A stretch of 64,000 nt of DNA. Source: Sisyra terminalis (lineage: Eukaryota > Arthropoda > Insecta > Neuroptera > Sisyridae). A program made the position numbers and the translations under genes. The notes under the pieces were generated by a model. The model worked only from the letters and a program-made list of their open reading frames with translations. It ran no database searches and was not told where the DNA came from. This document shows, piece by piece, positions 38,454-49,745 of this stretch (position 1 is its first letter; each line of letters opens with the position of its first letter). The DNA is taken from assembly GCA_958496175.1 (NCBI GenBank), contig OY292276.1, positions 35,112,449-35,176,448 of the forward strand, read 5' to 3'.

Positions 38454-39030
38454 TAAATTTTATAGAAAAGGGTTAAAATTAACGATAAGACATATACTTT
38501 CATCGATCCGATTTAACTACCGAATAATTTGCAAACAGATGACTTTTTTATAGACCTAATTTGTAGACATGAAAATAATTAGGTTTGACGTGAACTAATT
38601 TGAATACATATTTGCGTCATTATAATACTATTCTAATGATTTTCTCAAACAAGAAAGAAGAATAGTAAATCGAATTTTCGTAATAAAGAAATAAAATTAA
38701 AGAAAAAAAAAGTTGCAGCTATTTATTGTATTAATTACCTGGAATTTAAAGGAAAGATGTAATAAAAACCCGTTTAAAATATTACGGTATTTGCATTCAA
38801 AGTCTAAAATGATGAGCTGTTATAACAAATACCTTTCCTCTATGTAATATCAACTCTCTCTCAGCTTGCAATGCAATAGATATAAAATTCTTCCGTCTTG
38901 TAACACTGAGATAGATACGTAAGGTTTTTTTTCTTCTCTTCTTACGTTTTTTTGTCGTTAACATCTCTCGAAAGAAATCAAACCCAGAGTTATCAAGTTG
39001 TAAATAACACCAGTTTTTTGTGACCTTCTG
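38454..39030. other. AT-rich DNA, no gene seen
   Basis: No supported feature. Confidence 0.5.
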
Positions 39031-39035
39031 CGTAA

Positions 39036-39515
39036 TTATAAATGTGTGTTTGCGGGAAAAGTTATTGATAGTGGGCAAACTAGAAGTTGGTGTGGACAGT
39101 GAACCATTGAGGTATATTCTTTACGTATAAGTAATATTATTATAATATGTAAGAAGTTATACGATTGCCGAGAAAGACATTGATGGCTCTTTGTGGAGGT
39201 AACGGCCAGCCTACATCTCACAACATTATAACAATCCGATGAAGAAGTTGATGGCCGCATTTTGAAACCGTCCCTCCGTGGGTGCACTAACAATTACTCG
39301 GCTGGTGCTACCATTTTTCTTCATTTCGTTTTTAGATCTGTGCACGTGTTAACTTTTCCCCGTGGGATATTAAAAGGCTTTTGCTTGATTTTCATTCCAA
39401 TCGAGAGGAAATGTTTTGAAAATTTCAACTATCAAATGTGTGTAAGTGCACTGTGTGTGAGTGAGTGGTATGCGTAAAAAGTAAAATTACTTCTAAAAAT
39501 CAACAACTAAAATCA
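39036..39515 (+). promoter_or_regulatory. Candidate promoter and 5' UTR exon for the 52.7-kb gene
   Basis: This island is less AT-rich than its flanks, has a TATA-like ATATTAAAAGG at 39368, and ends at a good splice donor (ATCA|GTAAGTATCC, GT at 39516-39517). The protein-coding gene starting at 52744 has an apparent splice acceptor just 6 nt before its ATG (TACCTTGTTTCAG, exon from 52738), so its 5' UTR must begin upstream. This is the best donor-bearing island I see, but the 13-kb link is inference. Confidence 0.3.
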
Positions 39516-40696
39516 GTAAGTATCCAGCAATCATTTCTCATTTATCGATCGTAAATATCATTGATCTCTTTAAAATATTAGTGAATGAATTTCGCATTCA
39601 TAAATCTTAAACATACATAAAGTCTACAGTACATAATTAAACTGTCATGTAATTGAACCTCGCGGGCTTTTTTCATTTGATTTTTATTTCAATTGTTGTT
39701 CTTGACTTTCATTTATTTCGTCTGGGTCATTGCCACGCGCACCAAATTTCCGTATAAAATTCAAAATTTAACATTGGAAATCTCAAAACTAATAAATATG
39801 AAAATTAATTAAGAATTAAACTCACATTCATTCTCACACTATATTAAAGATAAATCGATAAAAATATTTTATGGGATATTTTCCAAAACAGTTACGAATG
39901 AACGGATTTACGCAACAAAGACTGAAACTGATAAAAATAAATAGTTCTAACTAGTTTCGGTTGAATGAATTGAGAAAATCTAAATCACTTATTATTGATT
40001 GAAAAAAATTGATTCGAATTTAATTAGATAGCGGAAATAAGTTGCGAATGAATTGTGGTTTTAAATTGTTTCATCACGATTTATATTGGATTTTTTTCGA
40101 TCATTTATATTATTTGATAAAAATCAATGATTTGTGAAGAAGCAAAAGCAGTGATCGTGCAATGATTGATTGATTGAAACCAGATTGAAATATTAATAGC
40201 AAAAGTTGCAGATATCAACTATTGAGAATTGCAATTATTTTTTCATCATTACTTCTTTTCAATTTTACGAGAAATTGATAAGGTACTACCAATAATTAAT
40301 CCTGTCGAGAAGTGAATGAAACTTGATTTGTAAAAACATCAAATCGGATTAGCAGATAATGGAAATCTATCAAATGAAAAATAGAGTTTTAATTTAAATT
40401 TGCACTACTGCCTATTTAGGGCTAGTTTAACATCTTGTTAAAATCTTTGAAATTGGTTTTTTTTAATTATATCAAAATAAATTAATGAAAATAGCCAGAT
40501 TCGTCAAGTATTTCTTTTGGAAGATACTTAGTTTTAAAATATTTTATTGAAAAATCAATTATATCATCTAAAATTTTTGATACTAATATAATTATACTAG
40601 GAATAACATACTCATTAGTATGAGCAACTACAATTTAAAAAATATATAATTTTACTAAACTTTTAAAGTATAATAATAATCTCAGTTAATATCAAA
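39516..40696. other. AT-rich DNA, no gene seen
   Basis: No supported feature. Confidence 0.5.
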
Positions 40697-41100
40697 CAGA
40701 GATGATCAAGATACTATGGGAAAGTATCTAGACATTAGATCATTAGATAAGCTACTTTTTAAAAAGTATCCAAAGTGGCTTTGGGTATCTAGTAGCTTTT
40801 AAAAAAGAAACTTAAGTACTTATCTCTCATAACTTTTAAAGCTTCTTAAAAAGATACTTTACTAGTTGTTTTGTATTCTATATATGTATGTATTATGTTA
40901 AGTGCGGTATTAGGTAGAGTTATTAGGAAATCCGTATTCTTATTTATTTCTTATCTTTATTAATTTAGGGCAAAGGGAAGTATGTATGTCTAAAGTTAAT
41001 TTTTGTATAAAAATAAAGATCCAAAAATATAGTAACTTAGATACTTTAAAGTAACTACGTTACTTCAAACTATCTAAGATACTTTTTTCTGACAGCTCAG
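40697..41100. mobile_element. AAGTATC hAT-like family, copy 2
   Basis: Starts CAGAGATGATCAAGATACTA and ends GATACTTTTTTCTGACAGCTCAG. The interior is shorter than copy 1 (33116-33826) but shares the GGAAAGTATC and GTATCTAGTAGC-type words. The flanks ATATCAAA and ATATCGAT match at 6 of 8. Confidence 0.65.
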
Positions 41101-44100
41101 ATATCGATTAGTAACAATTTAGTTTCTCATTCGGTTTACTGGAGAAAAAATGAACAAAAAAAAAACAATTTCTTGAAATAATTATTTTAGAAACAGTATT
41201 AATTTTATTTGAGTAAAAGTTTTATTTTTTCGGTTTATTAAATCTTCGACAGTCTACATTTCCTATATAAGAATCAACTATAAACTTGTAATGTAATGCA
41301 CTGATGAATAATTTTATGTTTTAGTATTCGAAAAATTGTAGTTCTTGAATAGTTTTTAATTATAAACTCTTTGCAAAATATTTTCCAATTATCTTATGAT
41401 CGCCAATTATAAAAAGCCTTTTTTTATTGCAATTATTAAGAAAAGAGAACATTAATATTTGTATTCATTTAAATCATAACATTTTCGAAAATAAGTAAAA
41501 TATTTATTGGAATTCGATTTTTGAAAATTGGAAGCGAAGTTATGAAATGGTTTTTCAAAGAACCTTAAAAGTTAATATTAATATAGAGTTTAGAAAAAAA
41601 AATTCAATATAATCTTTTCTTGGGTACATATATGATCGTTTTTCTCTCCTCAACTAAAATCCTAGCAGTATACGTATATATCCATCTAATGATTTTACGC
41701 ATCATAGCTAAAATTTACAGGAATTAAGCTTAAGATCAAAATATAATTTCAAATGTTTTAAAAATGTTATAAACTAATATCAAAGTAATAATTAAGCTGT
41801 TAAGATTTATAACTTTATTTGATAAAAGTTAAGAAATATTCTTTTAAAAATGCAAAGAAATCCTTATATTCAAAATGCCTAAAATGAGCTCCGATATATT
41901 GGCCCGATATTAAAATGATTAAAATGATTCAAAACCCCATGGACGTTTTCTTATGAAATATGTAATAAACGCAAAGGGAAAAGTTGCTTAAATATTATGT
42001 TAATGATTTAAACCATTTCCAATTTACAGAATCTCTATTCCTAAGGAAAATCGATAGTAATTAATAGGATGTAAAAAAGTTTTCCGTGTGGAAAAATTGT
42101 AAAAAATATTAAAAATTGTGTAAATTATTTCTGTTTCTATTGTAACCGCTCAATGATTTGTTTGTATTTCGGTTTCAATACGCGTACTGTGATGTCACAG
42201 AAGACTCATAAAAGCACACTTATCGTTTTCAGACTCTCATTTGCTCATTAAAATTAAAACTTTTTTTGTCATAATACAAATTCTTCATAACTAAAAATTT
42301 GTTTTTACTCATATTAATAAGGTCCTTTATCGATTAAAAGATAAAAACAATGCATATGGTCTATTATAATACAAATCATAACGTGTACCTACTTTATAAT
42401 GTACATAGAATGGACATGGAAGCAGGAGTCCAAATATTTTATTGTTAAAAATGAATTTCACAATAAATATGATTTCAATAATCGTAGAATGATTCTTATT
42501 CCTTAATCGTATAAAATCTTCACTGAACGATAAATTTTTTTAACGACTAAATGTAGCCAAAATAACTTTCGGCGTTAAATGAGTGATACCAGTATTTATT
42601 TCTTTAATTCTTGAATAATTATTTTATTCATACATAAAGCCTACTTCTTAAAATAAAATTGTGCATTTAGATGTACCTAGTTCCTAATTCAGAAAATGGG
42701 AACTTTTACACTATTTACAATTAAGCAATAGTAGTTGAGATATACCGATTAATCAATAAATATTCCTTCTATAAAGGTTAGTAATCTTTAGATCTTTTAA
42801 TGATTGAAAAATACAAATAAAGTAACGGTTTTATAAATTTAATCAATCTAAGTATTAATGTAAGTTTTTTTAATTCATTTTTAAAAAAAAGTAATTCAAG
42901 ATTGAAACGTTAAGTTTCGAAATTAAAAATGTTATAAACTATATTCGCTTTTACACGATTTCCATAAATAACATTAATTTATTGAATTTAGAAGAAAAAA
43001 TAGGCATATTAATAGACGTGCTCCAATTAACATTTATTTCCATTTTCATGTTGGATTTAAATTATTCTGACAATGAGTAAATTTCTTTGCTTCCAACAAC
43101 AGTTAGTTTTAATATTAAAATTTTAATTCGAATTTATTAACCTTGACCAATCTTCATTTGCTTTTTACAGTGCTGAATGCAAATTCGAAGACTTCAAGTG
43201 AATTTTAAATGATAAAAGTCCAAAATTCATAGTAGAAAGTTTTCGATTTAAATCTTGACCCAAATGGGCTCGATCTCAAAACAATGCCTAGAAACACTGC
43301 ACAAGTGCATATAAAAATAATTCAACCGAATTCACCCCAATTTTACAACAGAATTAATTTGAATTTATTATCTATAGACATTAAACATCTTCCGAAAATA
43401 TTTCTAGTTTCTAACTTAAGAATTATACTGAAGTATTTAAAACATTATTAAAATAAATGAGATGGAAAAACTAATTTTCCGTTCTCATATGACAAATCCA
43501 TAATGATCAATGAACTTCCGTACGCGAAACATACTTTCATTGTCTCAACCTTTTTTAGAATTCAGATAACTACTTTTATATTGAACATTTTTTTTTGTTT
43601 CATTTTCAGACGTAATAGTGTCAATATAGGTATAAAGAAAAAACTATAAAAACTAATGAGTTTTAAACAAAGGTTTATCTAATTATCATAACTACAGTTA
43701 CACCCAATTAACTATGAAAATTTAGTTCTTTCCCTTCATAATCACATTTTGAAGTAATTCTTCAAATACACAATACTTAAGCAAATCATATAATGCTGAA
43801 GAATATTATCTTATTTAATTTGATAGCGATTCTTCGCTGGAAATAAAAAATTAACACAGCATTTCACTTTAGATTAACAACAATGCTCGATCAAATGAGA
43901 ACAATACACTGTTATAAAGATGATGTATTGTAATTTATTGTAAACCTACGTAGAATAATATATTGTCTTGATAGCTATATTTTCTTAATGAATTTTTATT
44001 TAGCCCGATATTTGCTTAACGAAGTATAGGTTCGTGTATGTAGTTTTTTTTCTACGTAAACTTCGTACGTAAAATTAATGACTAAATTTTGAATTTGCTG

Positions 44101-45327
44101 TTATTTTCAGTAATGAACTATTTGAGTTCTTTAGTAATTTAACAGAAATAGACAAACAGTGGTTTATTTTTCTTTATTACAATTCTAACGGAATTTAGTT
44201 TCAGTTAAGTTTATTAGGGGTTCAATATACTTACTCTACTGTATATACTTTCAAGTAATCACCAAGAATATATAAAATTTATACAGAAAACTGAAATAGT
44301 CGTCAACATTTTTTTACAATTTTCTCCTCTTTAGTTATAGGTATACATATAGTTTCTTTTTAATGTAGTATTTTCAAGACATAATTTAATATACGTCTCC
44401 TGACGGATATTTACTGCTTGAGTTAATAGGTTTTTTTGAGATTGTTGAAGTTCGGAATGATGTAGTGAATTAGATATTTCATTAAGATTTTTTGAAATTC
44501 GTTAAGAATTGTTGTTTTATTTATTAATTTAAGTAAATTATTTACAATTTTATGTTATTGTACGAGTGTTATTTAAACAATGACGTCGATTTAATTTGCC
44601 TAATTTAATCTGATTTTATTACAATAATTTTACCATATAAGTAAATTAAGGGTGGCAGTCATTTAATCATTCAACTTAATTTTGGATAACAACCGTAATT
44701 GAAATTAACAAAGAACAAAACGGTTATCAATTTTCTCATTATATTTCTCATTATATTTTTCAGCAGATTTTTCCAGTTTCTTTATTTAATATCTTAAATG
44801 CCCATGATTACGAAAGTTGTGAGTTAAAAGAATAAGTAGAGCCTAAAATAATTTTACAATTGTTATTATGTGAACTAAAAAAAGTAATAGTTTTAAATTA
44901 TTCAAGCTATAAATAAGAAATCACTTAGTTTAATAATTTTAGTTGGATCTTTTTTATTCTATTACTTAACAAAACGCAAATTTGTATTTTCTACATTGTA
45001 TTGGATAAGCAAATTATTGTGAAGATTTATTACAAAAATGTTATCTTTATTGTGATTTTTCAAATTAAATAATTAATTATCTTAATAATGTTAAATAATG
45101 TTTAGGTACAATCAATAACAAAGTGGCCAGAAAAAACGTTTCCTGGTTTTTAAACGTTCTATATTTTGGTCTCTTTATCTTTTTAACTTATGTTTTAAAA
45201 TACAACCTACAGAAACTATAGTTTATTATAATTTCCAGTTGGATCGTTCACATAATTCAATAGTTGTATAGTATTTAAAACATTTGCTTTTCATAGATTT
45301 TCATTTTTTCATTAACTTATTGTTTTA
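41101..45327. other. AT-rich DNA, no gene seen
   Basis: A long AT-rich stretch in which I find no exon, RNA gene, paired terminal repeats or tandem array worth naming. Confidence 0.5.
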
Positions 45328-47640
45328 TCTATCTATCTTCTACCTTCTTCTATTATTATAAAGAGGAAAGATTTGATTGTTTGTTTGCAATTAATAGGCT
45401 CCGAAACTACTTGACCGATTTAAAAAATTCTTTCACTGTTGGGAAGCTACACTATTTTCGGTGAACATGGACTATATTAAATTTTCAAAAAGGACAGGAA
45501 TCCATACTAAAACTCCAATAATGTTTGAAAAAATTACAAAAAAACTTTCTTACATCGCGTGCGCTGGTGATTCAACTAAAGAACGGAACAACCGAATTTA
45601 ATGAAACTTTATATTAAGATACAGCACAATTACCCACACACGTTAGGCTACTTATCATTTCTAAAAATAATAAGGAAATGTATCCCCTACGTAAAATCTG
45701 AGGGATGAAAAAAAATATTTTACTGTAGACAGGCGAGTTATATATCATTGGAAAGGTATTTAAAAGTTAAAAAACGATCTGTATTAATCTTTTTAGTTGA
45801 ACTATTAAAAAGCACAGTAATTTAATTTAAAGTACAAAAAATTGCCTTTTTGAAATATAAATGTTTTTATTTATAATAAACAATTAATTTAATATGTTCA
45901 TAGCGCATTCGCTTACGTATCTAACATTCTTATGCTCACAATAAAAGAGACGTGGATTCGAATCTTACAGTAAACTATTTTTTTTACAAAATTATTGAAA
46001 ATAGATCCTTAAGGTTGCTCAATAAAGAAATATTAACGAATAAAAGTAACAGTAGTAGTAAAAAAAATAATTATAATAATAATAATAAAGCTTAAAGTAA
46101 ATACGTTTTTAAAACCGTGCATACATGAAATCGTGTATTTATATACCTCCTCTACCAAATGAAATTTTAATATTCGGTGTATTCCTTATAAGTAGGCACG
46201 TGATAAGATTTTTTTTTTTGAAAATTCCTACCCTAACAGAGTGAATGGGGGTGACTAAGTTTATATTAGAAAATGTTAAGTTAATCAACAATCGAAATTT
46301 TGAATTTAATAAGTGTTATTAATAAATAAATAATGAATTAATAATAAGTGTCTGTTTTTGTTATATCATTTTGATAACAGCATTTTAAATAACGTCATTT
46401 CAATTAATTAGTATGAAAGTTTGTGTAGTAGGTACTTATACCAAATAACAAAGAGGCGGTTTTTAATTTTTGTTTGTTTTTCAACAATCAAACTTTTTAA
46501 AATCTAATTTTTTGAATCAATGTTTGTGACCTGGAGCAATTATATATTCTGCTGAATATATTCTTCATTAAGGAACAATTTTTTGTCATATATTTCATTA
46601 TCATCAATAAATATATAAAATCTTCCATACTAACTTTTCCACGGTTTTTAGAACAATTTGGAAACTACCATAATTATTGTTATTGAATATAAATAAATTA
46701 GTCGATTTTATTTCCACGCTTTCCACCTATTTTCAACAATTTTGTATCTACAACGTCCAAATGAAATAAAAATCGAAATCGAATTGCTTTTTAATCATAA
46801 TTAAAATATAGAAGGTCATAATTTGTTTCGTTTTACATTGTATTTTCAAATATAAATGCATATTTGTGTTGATGAAATTTGGAAAGTGTTTTTCTTTTAG
46901 GATGTCGTTATATAATAAGAAAGGGTTTTCGATAATTTCCCCCACTAAAAGAGTGAAAAAAGGATTGCTAAGTTTGTACGGCATTACGTCTAATAAACGA
47001 AAAAAATATTTTAATAATAAGTTTATGGATACATAATGGATATACTTGATTATGGAAGAACTGGGTTTCGTGCAACTGTACAAATTTCAATTTCGCGGTT
47101 TTGTTGTACATTGCAATAGTGTAATAATTTTTGGAAAAAGGTTCATTCGGGAATCGAAACAGTGAGATGGGATTCTTACTAATATTCAAAAATCTAGACC
47201 CTTAACTTCTGTTATTTTATTTTATTTTGACGCGAATATTTTGATAACTTTCGACTTTTTTACTCATAATTAAGACCGACTTTATTGAACTTGGCTATAT
47301 TTTTTATGTATGTATAGATGCTGATTGATTTACGAATTATTTGGTTCACGGTAGGTATACCTACCGTAGATATATGCAATAGACCATACTCATTAAATAT
47401 ATTTACAAATATTTTTTAAAAATTTATTGATCATTACATAAAATTATTTTATTCTAAGCAACAGTTTATTAAGTGTGTCTTTTTAATGTCGACAAAATAG
47501 TGTTTTTAAGTATGGTTATGTTTTTCGTAAAGGAAATAAGAAAAATACAAATTTTCATATACCACTACAAATTGCAAATCTGAAAAAAAATATATTATCT
47601 ACACCTACGTTACGCAGACGAAGTCGCGGGGATCAGCTAG
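45328..47640 (+). mobile_element. Helitron-like element, about 2.3 kb
   Basis: The 5' region (from a TC after A near 45327) leads into ATTATAAAGAGGAAAGATTT and a GGCTCCGAAACTACTTGACC phrase that is common at the start of insect Helitron-type repeats. The 3' end GACGAAGTCGCGGGGATCAG-CTAG is followed by T. The last 290 bp match 34070-34363. The exact 5' base is uncertain because TCTATC is repeated. A B-box-like GGATTCGAATC lies at 45954-45964. Frames at 46748-47189 (minus) have no recognised motif. Confidence 0.6.
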
Positions 47641-48980
47641 TTTTAAAATAAAACAAATTATCTTTATTCCTGTATAAATAAGAAAAAAACCCTCAACGTA
47701 CCTGTTCCAAAATAAATAGATATCTTCTTAAATTATTTTTTTAAAATTATTAATTGGAAATTATTTTGTGTCCAGCGGCAAGAAAAGAACAATTTCCCTT
47801 CCTTGAAAATCGGGGAGACTAAAAATAAAACTGCAAATTATTTTTTCATCTATCATTTATGCAAGTATCAAAATTTCTAGCAAAAAAAATTGGAAACAAT
47901 TATTTCTTCAGATTATAAATCAACTTTGTTCCATAACTGTTGACTAAGTATGTTTATATTTAATTGTTGAATTTACAATTGTTTTATCGTTTTGAAAATT
48001 TTATAGCGATTGAATTGAAATAATTTTAAATTTTAATAAAACTTAGAAAAGTAATTTAACTTGAGAACCAAAATTATTATGGTTGACATGAAAAATTACT
48101 ACTTCGTTATTATATTATAATATGTGATTCAAAATAATTCTAAAATTTTTATCTTAGTGGGATAAAGCGAATTAATCTATAATAAGAATTCTCAAATTTA
48201 CTGTCAAGCCATCAAAAAAGAGGTCCAATTCATCGCTAAGCTACAGCAAAAAGAAGTAAAATAAATGTATCACTTAAAAAAGTATAAAATTTTATTCTTT
48301 AAAAAAAAAACTTATTTTCACGTCTAATAAATTCATATATTTTATCATTCTTCTTTTCTTTCAAAACTATCCATGGATGGTTTTCGAAAAAACCAGCCAT
48401 TCCTCATATTTATGGAATTTATTTAAAAAAAAAATACAGTTCTAATGTAATTTTACTCTTACCTGAGATTCGGTAAATTATAATAATTTTATTCCAAATA
48501 GGTATGCATGCTATGTTATATTATCTATGTGGACAATACGTTTTTCAAAATTTATAGGTGTGTTAAATTATTATCATACCGACACGATGCCAAAATAATT
48601 CACGCTTCATGAAAATATTGGGTTTATATGAAAATATGACAAGAAAACACGTAAATATTTAGGATAAATAAACAACATATCGATGTCACTATTTCATTAC
48701 AAAAGTTTTGAAAAATGCAACCATCATAAAATTTCTTTTAGGTTCAATGTATTTAAATAAGTATTTACATGTAATTGCTCAGCTTCCGATATAAGAGGCA
48801 GTTAAAACATTAAGAGCACTTATACGACTTATACCATAAAAATAAAATAAATAGAAATGCGATTGAAGAAAATTTTATAGAATTTCAAATATTTTCTTTG
48901 GAAAAGTATTCAAATTAACAATTTCTTTGTGTTAAAACTCATAACTTTGTTACTACGGTTACTAAAGTATTTGCAATAGA
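47641..48980. other. AT-rich DNA, no gene seen
   Basis: No supported feature. Confidence 0.5.
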
Positions 48981-48981
48981 C

Positions 48982-49045
48982 CAGTATTTTCCAACCTTTT
49001 TGAATATGACCCTACTTATTTTTAAAAAAAATCTTCCCCCCCCTT
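48982..49045. mobile_element. hAT-like solo end
   Basis: CAGTATTTTCCAACCTTTTT-GAATATGACCC resembles a hAT terminus (CAGNNNTTTCCAACCTTTTT). No inverted partner was found nearby. Confidence 0.35.
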
Positions 49046-49084
49046 TACAGAAATATAATTTGAAGTAGCTACTAAATATTGTGG

Positions 49085-49446
49085 TTTATATCCCTTTTAG
49101 AACTGCAAATTTGGTAAAGTTGCATTTTCTACATTGTTTTTAATTAAATTCTCGATTTTTTTGTGAATTCAATTTAGGGATTGCAATCCCGCACTATTTC
49201 CAATCTCGCGGGATTTTTGCTGGATTGACTTCGTAACAGCGGGATCTTGCGGGATCCCGCAGAGCCTAAAATTGAACTGGATCCCACTTTGCTGGATTGC
49301 AATGCCTAATTCAATTCTAACATGGTATAATTTTTTCTTTTGTGGCTAAATTTTTATTATGAACCAACTTATTCGCATAATAAATTAAAAACAAAGTAGA
49401 AAATGCAACGTTGCCAGATTTGACGGTTTTAAATGGAACATGAGTC
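49085..49446. mobile_element. MITE family A, copy 6, with nested insertion
   Basis: The left end (TTATATCCCTTTTAGAACTG) and right end (TTTTAAATGGAACATGAG) enclose the family core, and the CAACGTTGCCAGATTTGACG block is intact at right. A 134-bp element plus its 8-bp duplication interrupts the core at 49175-49316. Removing these leaves a copy of normal length. Confidence 0.8.
49175..49308. mobile_element. 134-bp MITE with perfect 8-bp target duplication
   Basis: Ends TAGGGATTGCAATCCCGC and, inverted, TAGGCATTGCAATCCAGC. ATTCAATT flanks both sides exactly (49167-49174, 49309-49316). The centre holds a GCGGGATCTTGCGGGATCCC palindrome-like core. It is inserted in family-A copy 6. Confidence 0.88.
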
Positions 49447-49565
49447 AATATTACTGTCCTTTTAACTGAAATTTTGGATAAGTCCGTTTTTGAATTGACT
49501 ACCATGTTTATCAATATTGATCCTCTACAGATGTATTTTAGATTAAAATTACAACAAAAGCAGAC

Positions 49566-49745
49566 TCATGTCCTTTTTAGTGACATCAATATCTGGCAAC
49601 GTTGCATTTTTATTTCTTTTTTTTTAAATTTAATTTGCAAATAATTCCTAATGAAAATTTAGCTACAAAAGAGAAAATTATACGATATTAGAATTAAATT
49701 AACAATTGCGAATTGAGTAAAAAACATACTAGAATATGAAAAGTA
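49566..49745. mobile_element. MITE family A, copy 7 (right end lost)
   Basis: Starts CTCATGTCCTTTTTAGTGAC and continues ATCTGGCAACGTTGCATTTT, then a core like copy 1 (AGCTACAAAAGAGAAAATTA). The matching right terminus is missing. Confidence 0.65.

Noticed and set aside
46748..47189. Minus-strand frames of 111 and 73 codons
   Set aside because: Inside a Helitron-like repeat, overlapping each other, no family resemblance.
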